DNA from: Cohnella phaseoli
Lineage (GTDB): Bacteria > Bacillota > Bacilli > Paenibacillales > Paenibacillaceae
Direction: 5' to 3'
DNA length: 41,650 nucleotides
Assembly (NCBI RefSeq): GCF_003386235.1
Contig: NZ_QRDZ01000010.1
Location: 213,306-254,955 of the forward strand
The notes beneath the pieces are model-generated. The model was not told the origin of the DNA. It ran no database searches and was given only the letters and a program-made list of their open reading frames with translations. The position numbers and the translations under genes were made by a program. Positions 32,030-41,295 of the stretch are shown here, piece by piece. The stretch's first letter is position 1. Every line of letters starts with the position of its first letter.

Positions 32030-35000
32030 ATGATGAGAAAATCAGCTTTACTTGTGAAAAAGGGCTGGCGGATAATGGTTGTTCTGGCGATGCTGAGCGG
32101 TTTATGGTTGTCAGCGCCGCAATTGGCTTCGGCAGATACGAAATTGGATGAATTGACAACAGGAAATGGTCCATTCCGCACGGCAGTGAATCCGATCACG
32201 AATCAAATTTATATCGCGAATGAACAAGACAGTTCCATAACCATCGTAGATGGCGCGACAAATAAAACGAGGGTAGTCAACACCTTGAGCCATCCAACCG
32301 CAATCGCGGTGAATGCGGTGACGAACAGAATCTATGTCACCCATCCGGATGATGACAAAGTGAGCGTAATAGACGGTGCCGGCAACGTGATCGCGGTGAT
32401 CGATGCGGGGGATGGCCCGATTGACATCGCGGTGAATGCGGCGACGAACAAAATCTATGTCGCCAATATGGCCGGTGATGATGTCGCAGTCATAGATGGC
32501 ACGAACCATACGACGGAGACGGTTGTTGCGGGGGACGAGCCTTATCGAATCTCTGTCAATGCTGTGACAGACAAGATTTATGTTGTGAATAAAGCGAGCG
32601 ATAATGTCACCGTCATAGACGGCGCGGACAATTCGACGCAGACCATAACGGTGGAAAGCTTGCCCAATGCGGTCGCGGTGAATCCGATCACGAATAAGAT
32701 TTACGTCACGAATCAAGGCGACGATTCGGTGACCGTCATAGACGGCGCAGACAACTCGACGGAGCCGCCAGTAGCGGTGGGAGACGCGCCTGTACACATC
32801 GCGGTAAACCCGGTGACGGATAAAATCTACGTGGCGAATCAAGGCGACAATTCAGTGACTGTCATAGACGGCACAGATAGCTCGACGGAGTCGGTAGCGG
32901 CGGGAGCCAACCCTCAATTCATCACGGTGAACTCCGTTACAAATAAAATCTATGTCGTCAATCTTCTTGGTGCAGAAAATATTACGATCATAGATGGGGC
33001 AAGCAACACGACCAAGGAGATCGCAACGGGAGACGGCCCATATGGGATCGTGGTGAACCCGGTGACGAATAAAATCTATGTAACGAATCAGAACGACGAT
33101 ACGGTGACCGTCATAGAGGGGACGGATAATAAGACGGAGACGGTAGCGGTGGGAGACGCTCCATACGCGGTCGCTGTGAATACGATTACGAACAAAATCT
33201 ACGTCCCCAATTACTACAGCAGCACGGTGACTGTCATAGACGGCGCGGACAATACGATTGAGACGGTGGCCACAGGCGGCTCTTATGATCTTGCGGTGAA
33301 CGAAGTGACGAACAAAATCTATGTCGCCAATATGGGTGAAAATACGGTTACCGTTATAGACGGTGTGGACCTTTCTACGGAAATTGTAGATGTGGGTAAT
33401 AGTCCATATCACATTGCGGTGAATCCGATCACGAATAAAATTTATGTTGCGAATAGTAACAGCGATTCGGTGAGTGTCATAGATGGCCTGACTAACGAGG
33501 TGGAGACGGTCGTAGCGGGTGATAGTCCCTATGGGATCGCGATAGATTCGATCAGGAACAAAATTTATGTCAGCAATACCGACAGCAACGATGTCACCAT
33601 TATCAACGGTGCGGACAACACGACAGAGACGGTAGCTGTAGGCGCGACTCCTTTCGAGATTGAGGTCAATTCCGTTACGAACAAAATCTATGTCGCCAAT
33701 CAAATGAGCAGCACGGTGACCGTTATTGACGGAGCAGACCATACGACACAATCGGTCGCAACCGGAAGCGGTCCTTCTTTTCTTGAAATTAATTCCAAGA
33801 CGAATAAAGTCTATGTCTCGGCGGAATTCGGCGATACGGTGACCGTCATAGACGGCGCAGACAACTCGACAGTTACACTTGCAATGGGAAGCAGACATCG
33901 GGATATCTCGATAAATCCGGCAACGAATAAAATCTATCTCAACAGTTCCATGTCTATCGGCTCCGTTACCGTCATCGATGGCAACAGCAATGCGATGGAG
34001 ACGATAGCTGTGGGGAAGATGCCCGGAAGAATCGCAGTGAATACGGCGACGAACCGCATCTATGTTGTCAATCAAGCCAGTGACTCGGTGAGCGTCATAG
34101 ATGGCGCCGGTCGTACGTCGAGTAGTCCATTGCAGGTTGAAATTGTACCTTTGCCAGGCCATGTCGCAAGCGGAATAAATAACGCGTGTACCTTCCGTAT
34201 TACGAATGCTTATCACCCGAATCCCGCTAAAGTATTAGGTGTATATTACCAGTTGGATGAGACGCTGGGAGAATGGAAGCGGGCGGATGTGTCCGGCGAA
34301 GACTGGGCGGCGACGGTGTCCTCGGCCACCTACGGTCGGCATGTGCTCTATGCGCTGGCGCTTGAGGCACAAGGGGACGGGGTAACAGCCGGAATCGCAA
34401 GCGCGTATGCGTTCAACGTGATGCCGGAGAACACGATCAGTCCTAGCGTTGCGAGCTTCGACAAATACGCTGGCGCGGTGGAACATGCGGATATCACGAC
34501 AACGTTAACGTTGCACGGTTACCCGCTCGCGAGCATTGCCAGCGATGCAACGACTCTTGTGCGTGATACGGATTATTCGGTAACGGATAGTACGGTCACC
34601 ATCAGGAAGGAATTTCTTGCCGCTCAGCCGACCGGCACGGTGAACCTGACATTCACATTCGGCTCGGGAGCGACGCTGACGCTCCCGATAAACGTAATAG
34701 ATTCGACGCCTTCGCCAGGGTTGAGTGCGATTGCAGGGGATGGGCAAGTCGTACTGAATTGGAGTGAAGTGCCGGATACCGTGACCTACGAGGTATATGG
34801 AGGAACGGCTTCCGGGGTGTACGGTGCTGTGCCGATCGATACGGTTAGCGGTTCGACAACCAGTTATATGGCAACCGGTCTAACGAACGGCACGACATAC
34901 TACTTTACGGTAGTCGCGAACCGTGCTTTGGGAGACAGCGTCTCTTCCAATGAGGCAAGCGCAACGCCGCGAGCGGACAATGCTGGCATTGACCCTACTG

Positions 35001-36343
35001 CACCATCCGGGCCAGGCCCGGTCGATCAGGTGGAGCCTAAGAAGGATATTGAACCGAAGACAGAGGTTTTCATCGATAAAGGGATCATTGTCATCCAGGT
35101 GGCTCCGAAGGATATCAAGGAAGTGAAGCAGGAGGAGGGCCGTCCCCTCGATCAAGTGGTATTGCCCCAAGAGGTGGTGGACAAGCTTCCGAAATTGCTG
35201 AAAACCGTAGAGCGTCCGCTCGTGCGCATCCTCATAAACGACCATAAGTCAGGCGTGAATCTACAGTTGCCTGCCGATCTGTTAGGGGAAGCGATGTCGG
35301 TTCGTTCCGATGTGACCTTCGAAGCTCGTTTGAACGGCTCGAGCTTTCAATTGGAAGTGAACGTGCTGGATCTGAAGCAATTGGCGGACAAGCTTGGCGT
35401 CGACGTGAAAGATATGAAGGTGAATATTCTCATCCGGACCTTAACGGGATCGGAGCGAGAAGAGCTTGTGACAGTTGCTCGGAAGCAAGGCATGACATTG
35501 CTCAGCGAAGCGGTGGAGTTCCGCTTGTTCGTAACGGGCGGTGGACAGATGCTGGAAATTCGCGACTTTGGCGGAACGTACATGATGAAGTCCATCGTAT
35601 TGGATGCAGGGATGGCGAAACGAAATTATACGGCTGTATTGTACGATCCTGACGCGCAATCATTTACGTTCGTTCCAGCGGTCACCTCGAATGATAGCGA
35701 CCGCGGCTCGGAATCTGTGATGCGGATGCCGCACAACAGCATCTATGCGGTGATGGAGTCGGCTCCAATTACGTTTGCCGATATGCAAGGGCATTGGGCG
35801 AAATCTCAGGTTGAACAGATGGCTTCGAAGCGGATTGTCAGCGGCGTGTCGAAGACGGCTTATGCGCCGGACCGCGCGATTACCCGTGCGGAGTTCACGG
35901 CATTGCTGGTGCGGGCGCTCGGTATTCGCACAGAAACCGCGGCTACCGGCAATGTGTTCAAGAACGTTGCGGCAAACGCATGGTATGCCTCTGCGGTAGA
36001 AGCAGGAGCAAGAAGCGGACTGGTGAACGGATTAGGCGAGTCGCGATTTGCGCCTGATGAGCGGATTACGCGGGAACAAATGGCGGTGATGTTGACGAAT
36101 GCGCGCGTCTTGGCGACTGGGCAGACGACTGGCACTAGGCAGACGACAAACTTGCCAAGCGGATTTAGCGACGCGGCAGAGGTATCGCCTTGGGCCAGGG
36201 CTGCGATCGCGGAAGCTGTCGCTGACGGCATCATTCAGGGAATAACGCCGGATCGGCTAGCGCCGGCGGAATCGGCCACACGAGCGCAAGCGGCAGTGAT
36301 GCTGAAACGGCTAATGGAGGATATCGGATTTCTGGATCATTGA
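32030..36343 (+). CDS. Surface protein: 16 YVTN-type propeller repeats, X2 module, fibronectin III and three SLH domains
   Basis: 1437 residues from ATG 32030 (ATG 32033 also possible; GGGAG upstream). A signal peptide (to about residue 35, SADT) is followed by sixteen repeats of about 41-42 residues (38 to about 700), each near PxxIAVNxVTNKIYVxNxxD.VTVIDGADN.TETV.VG. This is a YVTN/NHL-type beta-propeller, probably two eight-bladed ones. Residues about 801-890 look like an X2 module (TISPSVASFDK..HADITTTLTLHG), 894-980 like fibronectin III, then a ~250-residue region rich in Lys/Glu, and three SLH domains (about 1246-1430: FADMQGHWAKSQVEQMAS, VFKNVAANAWYASAVEAG, GFSDAAEVSPWARAAIAEA). The protein is wall-bound by its C-terminus. 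No enzyme motif was seen; a binding or structural role is likely. Confidence 0.9.
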   Translation: MMRKSALLVKKGWRIMVVLAMLSGLWLSAPQLASADTKLDELTTGNGPFRTAVNPITNQIYIANEQDSSITIVDGATNKTRVVNTLSHPTAIAVNAVTNRIYVTHPDDDKVSVIDGAGNVIAVIDAGDGPIDIAVNAATNKIYVANMAGDDVAVIDGTNHTTETVVAGDEPYRISVNAVTDKIYVVNKASDNVTVIDGADNSTQTITVESLPNAVAVNPITNKIYVTNQGDDSVTVIDGADNSTEPPVAVGDAPVHIAVNPVTDKIYVANQGDNSVTVIDGTDSSTESVAAGANPQFITVNSVTNKIYVVNLLGAENITIIDGASNTTKEIATGDGPYGIVVNPVTNKIYVTNQNDDTVTVIEGTDNKTETVAVGDAPYAVAVNTITNKIYVPNYYSSTVTVIDGADNTIETVATGGSYDLAVNEVTNKIYVANMGENTVTVIDGVDLSTEIVDVGNSPYHIAVNPITNKIYVANSNSDSVSVIDGLTNEVETVVAGDSPYGIAIDSIRNKIYVSNTDSNDVTIINGADNTTETVAVGATPFEIEVNSVTNKIYVANQMSSTVTVIDGADHTTQSVATGSGPSFLEINSKTNKVYVSAEFGDTVTVIDGADNSTVTLAMGSRHRDISINPATNKIYLNSSMSIGSVTVIDGNSNAMETIAVGKMPGRIAVNTATNRIYVVNQASDSVSVIDGAGRTSSSPLQVEIVPLPGHVASGINNACTFRITNAYHPNPAKVLGVYYQLDETLGEWKRADVSGEDWAATVSSATYGRHVLYALALEAQGDGVTAGIASAYAFNVMPENTISPSVASFDKYAGAVEHADITTTLTLHGYPLASIASDATTLVRDTDYSVTDSTVTIRKEFLAAQPTGTVNLTFTFGSGATLTLPINVIDSTPSPGLSAIAGDGQVVLNWSEVPDTVTYEVYGGTASGVYGAVPIDTVSGSTTSYMATGLTNGTTYYFTVVANRALGDSVSSNEASATPRADNAGIDPTAPSGPGPVDQVEPKKDIEPKTEVFIDKGIIVIQVAPKDIKEVKQEEGRPLDQVVLPQEVVDKLPKLLKTVERPLVRILINDHKSGVNLQLPADLLGEAMSVRSDVTFEARLNGSSFQLEVNVLDLKQLADKLGVDVKDMKVNILIRTLTGSEREELVTVARKQGMTLLSEAVEFRLFVTGGGQMLEIRDFGGTYMMKSIVLDAGMAKRNYTAVLYDPDAQSFTFVPAVTSNDSDRGSESVMRMPHNSIYAVMESAPITFADMQGHWAKSQVEQMASKRIVSGVSKTAYAPDRAITRAEFTALLVRALGIRTETAATGNVFKNVAANAWYASAVEAGARSGLVNGLGESRFAPDERITREQMAVMLTNARVLATGQTTGTRQTTNLPSGFSDAAEVSPWARAAIAEAVADGIIQGITPDRLAPAESATRAQAAVMLKRLMEDIGFLDH

Positions 36344-36372
36344 CATGTGATCATCGACTGTCCAAGAGAGAC

Positions 36373-36412
36373 AGCCGTACCTGCACACATACAAGTGCAG
36401 GTACGGCTTTTC
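36373..36412 (+). terminator. Terminator of the propeller-SLH gene
   Basis: AGCCGTACCTGCAC pairs perfectly with GTGCAGGTACGGCT around ACATACAA, then TTTCT. Strong. Confidence 0.95.
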
Positions 36413-36541
36413 TGGTGTTTGCATGTGGTGCTGAAAACCACTTTTTTTGCGTACGAAGGATGGTCGGTAGAGACAACGCAACTTTCCAAATTCAAAAACG
36501 TCTATGTTCTTATAGACTCAAATGAAGGGAATGGGACCAAA

Positions 36542-37816
36542 ATGAGGAAGTTGGTTCATGCAGGAATGGTGCTCTTGCTTATTTTGGCTATGTTTGGGTG
36601 CACGAGTACCAAGGATAAGCCTGTGCCGACAGAGGAGAGCCATAAAGTCGATGTGATTCCAGAGAGTCCGCCCGCGTCCGCAGACCCCACAGACCCCGCA
36701 GACTCAGAGGCTGAAATACCCGTTTTGCCGCTTAAAGAATATGTGGAGCTGCCGGCGAAGCATTATGTTGAGGCAATAGAAGCGCTTAGCGACAGTGAAC
36801 TGCGAGTGAAATTAACGGATATGCAGACAGATATAGAAACGAATCGTTCCTATTGGGCCCTGATCGATATGAACACTAAAACTATCACAAAAACGGACGA
36901 TATAGTAGAGGAAATGCCTCCAGGACATTGGGAAGTGGAAAGCCCAACTGGAAAGTGGATAGCGGAGTGGGATATGAATACTCCGGGCATCTGGGGCATA
37001 GCTACGGATACGGGAGACAAGACGCAATGGACGGACAGCGACGGAGACAGAAATCCACTCTGGCTAAGCGATGGGAGCGGTTTTTACTATTTGCATTCAA
37101 CGGGTGTCAATTTGGGGGATGGCGCCGGGTTTGAAGCTACGCTAGCGTATTATGACATTGCGACACGGAAAAGCACGGTTCTTTCTTACGAAAAGGGGTT
37201 TTGGGGCGGACTCAGGTGGCTTGTTCCTGATGTAAGTATTGTGGCTACGAATGGATTTGACGATGTAATTGGATTGAAGATTATTCATTTACCAGAGGGT
37301 ACAGAAAAGCAGATTATAGACACGTCGAATTTAGACTATTTGGATTATGCGATTCATAAAGAAGCGGGCCAATTGCTCATAACGGACTACGGGAAGTTTG
37401 CTTGGTACGACTGCAAAGGAGACATTGCCAATCTACTGGAATGGCCTGTCGAACTGGATGAATCCACGCGAAAGAATCCCAATTACGTGGAGGGCGGAAA
37501 CCCATACGAACAACCGTTTTATGAAAGTGGCGTGAATGGCGGACGTGTGGGCCCTCATGGCTTGCAGTTTTCGCCAGACGGAAAGCACCTTTCATACTTA
37601 CTCGGTGCGATTGGGGAAAGTATCGATGACAAGGTGCCTGGCGTAAAAATGGTTATCAGCCATGTCGATGGGACAGACCCTGCTTTGGTATTGGACGATT
37701 ACGTGCGAATGGACAGGGATTATGTTTGGAGCCCATCGTCGAAACGGATATTTATCGCATTCTCGACAGATGAGGCGAGAGAACGGACTTATATTGGGCG
37801 AATCTCAGTTGAATAA
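36542..37816 (+). CDS. Lipoprotein with propeller-like repeats, function unknown
   Basis: 424 residues from ATG 36542 (GAAGGGAATGGGA upstream); the open frame begins at 36347 but those codons lie over the terminator. The lipoprotein signal is MRKLVHAGMVLLLILAMFGC with the Cys at residue 20, then a Pro/Asp-rich linker. The mature part has several TolB/WD-like blade motifs: WESPTGKWIAEWD-like segments, GDRNPLWLSDGSGFYYLHS, LQFSPDGKHLSYLLG and YVWSPSSKRIFIAF. The family is not recognised beyond that. It sits alone with no shared operon visible. Confidence 0.75.
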   Translation: MRKLVHAGMVLLLILAMFGCTSTKDKPVPTEESHKVDVIPESPPASADPTDPADSEAEIPVLPLKEYVELPAKHYVEAIEALSDSELRVKLTDMQTDIETNRSYWALIDMNTKTITKTDDIVEEMPPGHWEVESPTGKWIAEWDMNTPGIWGIATDTGDKTQWTDSDGDRNPLWLSDGSGFYYLHSTGVNLGDGAGFEATLAYYDIATRKSTVLSYEKGFWGGLRWLVPDVSIVATNGFDDVIGLKIIHLPEGTEKQIIDTSNLDYLDYAIHKEAGQLLITDYGKFAWYDCKGDIANLLEWPVELDESTRKNPNYVEGGNPYEQPFYESGVNGGRVGPHGLQFSPDGKHLSYLLGAIGESIDDKVPGVKMVISHVDGTDPALVLDDYVRMDRDYVWSPSSKRIFIAFSTDEARERTYIGRISVE

Positions 37817-37854
37817 TGCCGAGTGAAGTATTATAGCTTTAAAGGGGATCTATC

Positions 37855-38421
37855 ATGGACATTAAGATTGACTGTAAGGATGTTCTGCTAAGAGAATTCA
37901 GAGCTGCTGATTTAGAGCCTTTTCATTCTCTCACCTGGCAACCGGAAATATACGAGTATTTACCTGGCTGGAACGTATCGAAGGAACAACGAGAAGATTG
38001 GCTGCTCAACTATGAAATTCCGGAGAACAAACAGTTTTTTAAGGCAGTCGCGCAAGGAGAAGACATTGGCGATCTTCGTCTCCGCTTAGGCATTATTTTG
38101 AAAGAGACGGGAGAATTGATCGGTTGGTGTTGTTCGGGAATAAAGGACGAATTGCCCCCGCCCAACCGGGAAATCATGTATGCCATCTCGAAAGATCATA
38201 GAGGTAAAGGATATACGACTCAAGCTGCGCAAGGCATGATTCATTATTTGTTTACGAATGCGAACGTTGAGGCGCTTAGCGCTATTGCTCTAGTCATGAA
38301 TGTTCCATCGAATAAGGTCATACAAAAATGCGGTTTTCATTTTAAGGGGACGATCGAGCTGGATGACGAGAAATATAGCTACTATCAACTTGAGAGGAAG
38401 GATTGGGCGGGGAAGCTTTAG
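37855..38421 (+). CDS. GNAT-family N-acetyltransferase (RimJ/RimL type)
   Basis: 188 residues. It starts with CKDVLLREFRAADLEPFHSLTWQPEIYEYLPGW, has the CoA-binding motif ISKDHRGKGYTTQAAQGMIHYLF around residues 110-130, and ends with MNVPSNKVIQKCGFHFKGTIE, all typical. These cytosolic enzymes acetylate amines on proteins or small molecules; the acceptor is unknown. AAAGGGG lies 8 nt before the ATG, 38 bp after the lipoprotein gene, with no terminator between, so the two may be cotranscribed. Confidence 0.93.
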   Translation: MDIKIDCKDVLLREFRAADLEPFHSLTWQPEIYEYLPGWNVSKEQREDWLLNYEIPENKQFFKAVAQGEDIGDLRLRLGIILKETGELIGWCCSGIKDELPPPNREIMYAISKDHRGKGYTTQAAQGMIHYLFTNANVEALSAIALVMNVPSNKVIQKCGFHFKGTIELDDEKYSYYQLERKDWAGKL

Positions 38422-38457
38422 GACGGATCGAATGGACTTGTAGCGGATGATACTCGG

Positions 38458-38485
38458 AGCCTCCTTCACAACGAAGGAGGCTTTC
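38458..38485 (+). terminator. Terminator of the acetyltransferase gene
   Basis: AGCCTCCTTC and GAAGGAGGCT with an ACAAC loop, then TTTCG. Good stem, short T-run. Confidence 0.7.
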
Positions 38486-38495
38486 GACGTTTGCA

Positions 38496-39200
38496 TCAAT
38501 CGTACGCACGCATACTCGCAATCATTTTGTCGAAGTAGAGGTCGATTGCGGAGTCGTCTTCGTCGATCCATTTCTCGTAGAAAACCTGGTGCTTCACCAT
38601 CTTGTAGAAATCCATCAGCGCCTGCTTCATCGTGATGTTTTGCAGCATCAACCACTTGGGGTCCAACAGCTTTCGGAAAACAAGATCGACCTGGGTGAGA
38701 TAAATGCGCGTATGGATCGGATAAAATACGCCAAGCTGAATGCCGCTATCGAAGTAGTCGGCCAGCTTGTTTTTGCATAGCTCTACGGCTTGCCCCAGCT
38801 TGGACGACAAGTTAGGGTAGGTTGTGTTCAGATCCTGAAGCAGTACATCTGTCAAATAAAAGGACAGCTTAATTGTGAGCTTAAACGCTTGTGTGAAAGA
38901 TTCATTGTAGAACTTCCGTTCTTCTGCGGACGGCTGCGAGAGCGGCTCCGGGGATAACGTCGGGGGAGCCTCCGACAGCATCTGATTGGACACGAACAGC
39001 ACGAATTTATCGATGATACATTCCGCGATTTCGTCTTTCGAAGCAAAATATTTATACATCGTCGCTTTGCTAATATCCATATATTTGGCGGCATCGTCCA
39101 TTTTTAACGGACTGAAGCCGTACTTTTGAACATAGGGCATCAAGCGCATGACAAGCTTCTCCCGTTTATCGAAAAACGGATCGCATTGGGTTTCTGACAT
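38496..39200 (-). CDS. TetR/AcrR-family regulator, divergent from an MFS pump
   Basis: 234 residues. The N-terminal helix-turn-helix at residues about 30-70 (YVQKYGFSPLKMDDAAKYMDISKATMYKYFASKDEIAE) is typical. The C-terminal 140 residues form an unassigned helical ligand domain. AGGAGGT lies 8 nt before the ATG on the minus strand (39200). It is divergent from a DHA2-type MFS gene, so it most likely represses that pump and itself. The palindrome at 39409-39421 next to the pump promoter is a candidate operator. Confidence 0.92.
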   Translation of the reverse strand: MSETQCDPFFDKREKLVMRLMPYVQKYGFSPLKMDDAAKYMDISKATMYKYFASKDEIAECIIDKFVLFVSNQMLSEAPPTLSPEPLSQPSAEERKFYNESFTQAFKLTIKLSFYLTDVLLQDLNTTYPNLSSKLGQAVELCKNKLADYFDSGIQLGVFYPIHTRIYLTQVDLVFRKLLDPKWLMLQNITMKQALMDFYKMVKHQVFYEKWIDEDDSAIDLYFDKMIASMRAYD

Positions 39201-39228
39201 TTCGCAACACCTCCTGACTGACCAACTT

Positions 39229-39384
39229 TAGGGCGTGTATGCAAACCCGCTCAGGGGCATCTTCCACCTCCCCTGCTTCGTCACTTTTGCTTGACGTACC
39301 CCCGGTACGCCTTCACAAAAGTTCCTTGCATGGAACGAAAATTCGGCCAAATCTGCTATCTTCGGAGTATGCATACACGCCCTA
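39229..39384. mobile_element. MITE-like element, 15-bp perfect terminal inverted repeats
   Basis: TAGGGCGTGTATGCA (39229-39243) and TGCATACACGCCCTA (39370-39384) are exact inverted repeats enclosing about 126 bp. The outermost TA on both sides could be a TA target duplication, as with mariner/IS630-type elements, leaving 13-bp repeats GGGCGTGTATGCA. Inside, GACGTACCCCC/GGTACGCC with outer ACTTTTG/CAAAAGT forms a nested stem-loop. No reading frame of note. It lies in the 314-bp gap between the TetR and MFS genes, separating them from a shared operator. Confidence 0.65.
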
Positions 39385-39408
39385 GTATAGAGCATCTCTC
39401 CAGGAATA

Positions 39409-39463
39409 TAAACACTGTTTACTAATTGTACTTTTTTTATTTATTTAGTTTACTTTGTATAAT
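39409..39463 (+). promoter_or_regulatory. Promoter region and candidate operator of the MFS pump gene
   Basis: TATAAT (39458-39463) is a perfect -10 box, with only a T-rich -35 (TTTTAT, 39435). The palindrome TAAAC-ACT-GTTTA (39409-39421) and two direct GTTTACT units (39417-39423 and 39448-39454) are possible TetR sites. Confidence 0.5.
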
Positions 39464-39514
39464 GAGATGTGCTATTTTAGTTGCAAGCAAATGATTACCT
39501 TGGAGGAGATGTAA

Positions 39515-40972
39515 ATGTCAGCCGAAACCCATGCAGGTGAGTCCTCATCTATCCGTTCGCTTCTTGCGCCGTTGATCGCGATTGTCGTCGGGTTGTTTAT
39601 GGTCATCTTGGATACAACGGCAGTCAATGTCGCCATTCCGGTGCTGGCCGATGATCTGCATAGCTCATTAAGCCTCATTCAATGGACGATCACCGGTTAT
39701 TCGCTAGCTCAGGCCATCGTAATTCCGATGGCGGGTTGGTTCTCCGATCGTTTCGGGGCGAAGCAGACTTTTATCGTATCGATTATTTTATTCACCGTGG
39801 GTTCGATTCTTTGCGCATTCGCCGGCACGGCGGAGCAGTTGATCGCCTTCCGAATCGTGCAAGGGCTTGGCGGTGGAATGGTCATGCCAATCGCCTTCGC
39901 GATGACCTACCGGATCAGTCCTCCCGAATCGGTGGGGAAGATTATGGGGATGATGGGAGTACCGGTACTGCTGGCCCCGGCGCTTGGGCCGGTTGTATCC
40001 GGGTATCTAGTAGATTACGTCAATTGGAAATGGATATTCCTGATCAATATTCCGGTTGGGATCGTCGGGGTGCTGTTGAGCGTTCTGTACTTGCCAAAAC
40101 TCCCGAAAAAGGCTTCGGCTCCGCTTGATTACGCGGGAATCGCGATTGCGCCGCTTGCTTTCGGCGGGCTGTCATACGGACTGAGCGAAGCAGGAGAAGG
40201 GTGGTCTTCCGCAAAGACGATCGCCGGTCTGGCCGTAGGCGCCGTGGCGATGATTCTATTCGCCGTCATCGAGCTTCGGCGCAAGAAGGAGCCTTTGCTG
40301 GAGCTGCGGGTTTTCCGTTCCGTACAATTTACTCGCGGGATCGTGGTACAGTGGGTGATGCAATTCTCCATGTTCGGACTGATCTTCGCCATTCCTTACT
40401 TCATGCAGCGTCTGATGGGAATGAGTGCGTTCGAGGCGGGATTATGGACGTTGCCGCAGGCATTAGCCTCGGCCGTCATGATGCCGTTTAGCGGACGGCT
40501 GTTCGACCGGATCGGCGCGCGTCCGCTAGTCGTCGGAGGGCTGGTATTGGTCACGGTTGGCGCTTATCTGCTCTCGTTTATCGATCCGAGCGATAGTCCG
40601 TGGTTGTTCTTGATTCCACGCATGCTAATCGGGTTCGGAACGGGAATGTCTTTCATTGCCTTGAACACACATCTGATCCAGACGGCGCCCAAGGAATTGG
40701 TCGGCAAGGTGACTTCGTTGACAAGCGCCGCGCAGCAGGTCTTCGGATCGTTCGCCATCGCGGGATTAACAACGCTGCTAGTTAATCGAACCAGCTATTA
40801 TGCGGGCAAAGGCGAGGCGCCTATTCCGGATGCGATGTCGCACGCGTTTCATAATGTGTATCTATTGATCGCTATCCTCGCGGCTGCCGGGTTGCTGCTG
40901 GCGCTCACGCTTAAGCGACCTGGCAAGGAGCAAGAAACTCAGCCGACGGTTATGATGGATGCAGGCGTTTAG
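39515..40972 (+). CDS. DHA2-family (EmrB/QacA) MFS drug-export transporter
   Basis: 485 residues with about 14 membrane segments, the DHA2 number. Motifs: LDTTAVNVAIPVLADDLHSSLSLIQWTITGYSL (motif D1 region), GWFSDRFGAKQTF (motif A), FRIVQGLGGGMVMPIAFAMTYRISPPE (motif B), and GPVVSGYLVDYVNWKWIFLINIPVGIVG (motif C, antiporter type). It is a proton-driven exporter of hydrophobic compounds in the cell membrane. TTGGAGGAG precedes ATG 39515. The divergent TetR gene is its likely repressor. Confidence 0.95.
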   Translation: MSAETHAGESSSIRSLLAPLIAIVVGLFMVILDTTAVNVAIPVLADDLHSSLSLIQWTITGYSLAQAIVIPMAGWFSDRFGAKQTFIVSIILFTVGSILCAFAGTAEQLIAFRIVQGLGGGMVMPIAFAMTYRISPPESVGKIMGMMGVPVLLAPALGPVVSGYLVDYVNWKWIFLINIPVGIVGVLLSVLYLPKLPKKASAPLDYAGIAIAPLAFGGLSYGLSEAGEGWSSAKTIAGLAVGAVAMILFAVIELRRKKEPLLELRVFRSVQFTRGIVVQWVMQFSMFGLIFAIPYFMQRLMGMSAFEAGLWTLPQALASAVMMPFSGRLFDRIGARPLVVGGLVLVTVGAYLLSFIDPSDSPWLFLIPRMLIGFGTGMSFIALNTHLIQTAPKELVGKVTSLTSAAQQVFGSFAIAGLTTLLVNRTSYYAGKGEAPIPDAMSHAFHNVYLLIAILAAAGLLLALTLKRPGKEQETQPTVMMDAGV

Positions 40973-41032
40973 TGAGCAGGGCTGGTAGGCTTGGAATAAG
41001 GTGTAGCGAGGAGTTAGGTAGGAACTTACTTG

Positions 41033-41060
41033 TTTACAGAATAAATCATCGTGGTATAAT
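41033..41060 (+). promoter_or_regulatory. Promoter of the antisense (antitoxin) RNA
   Basis: TTTACA (41033-41038), 16-bp spacer, TATAAT (41055-41060) with an extended TGG before it. This is the strongest promoter by consensus in the right end of the window, as expected for an antitoxin RNA. No reading frame with a ribosome site follows. Confidence 0.75.
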
Positions 41061-41066
41061 TTAGAG

Positions 41067-41195
41067 AGATGTAAAGTTAGAGGAGCCGTGCGCTAACACG
41101 ACTCCCCACAACAGCCGCTTTTAAGGGCGGTAGGCTTCCGGATAAGCGATTGAAAATAAACCGCAGCCTTGGGTGAGGGCGGTTTATTTCTTTTT
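41067..41195 (+). ncRNA. Candidate antitoxin RNA of a type I toxin-antitoxin system
   Basis: About 129 nt between the promoter at 41033-41060 and a perfect terminator: AAATAAACCGC (41154-41164) pairs with GCGGTTTATTT (41179-41189), then CTTTTT. A 5' hairpin GGAG.CGTG / CACG.CTCC (about 41081-41104) is present. The 3' end overlaps the end of the minus-strand toxin gene and so is complementary to its mRNA. The segment AGGGCGGTAGGCTTCCGG (41124-41141) is also similar to the toxin's own leader (AGGGCGGTTGGCTATC on the minus strand). The convergent layout is that of BsrG/SR4-type pairs. Confidence 0.7.
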
Positions 41196-41267
41196 AAAGA
41201 ATGAAAGTATAAGTACGATTAGGGTCGCAAATGAAATCATTAGCGCCAAAGCATCCTTAACCTCCAT
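41184..41267 (-). CDS. Holin-like type I toxin (Hol_Tox family), 27 residues
   Basis: Reading the minus strand from ATG 41267 to TAA 41184 gives a 27-residue peptide, MEVKDALALMISFATLIVLI followed by LSFF and three Lys. It is one hydrophobic helix with a short acidic/polar start and a Lys tail, which is the pattern of the putative holin-like toxins of Bacilli (xxxYQALxLMIxFxTLIVLILSFxxKK). The ribosome site GGGAGGT lies 6 nt before the ATG and sits in a hairpin (CTCCC-GGAA-GGGAG, 41274-41287). Such peptides insert in the cell membrane and stop growth unless the antisense RNA removes the mRNA. It is too short for ordinary gene calling and is easily missed. Confidence 0.8.
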   Translation of the reverse strand: MEVKDALALMISFATLIVLILSFFKKK

Positions 41268-41295
41268 GGCATTACCTCCCTTCCGGGAGATAGCC

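Noticed and set aside
32144..34130. Periodic direct repeats that could suggest a CRISPR array
   Set aside because: The period is about 125 bp, units differ throughout, and they encode a continuous propeller; no cas genes are present.
32852..34216. 454-codon minus-strand frame, and the 243-codon one at 32111-32842
   Set aside because: Both mirror the propeller repeats of the plus-strand gene; the repetitive translation reflects the sense-strand repeats.
41067..41195. Structured leader first considered as a riboswitch
   Set aside because: No gene follows on the plus strand; the perfect terminator and the toxin frame on the opposite strand fit an antisense RNA better.
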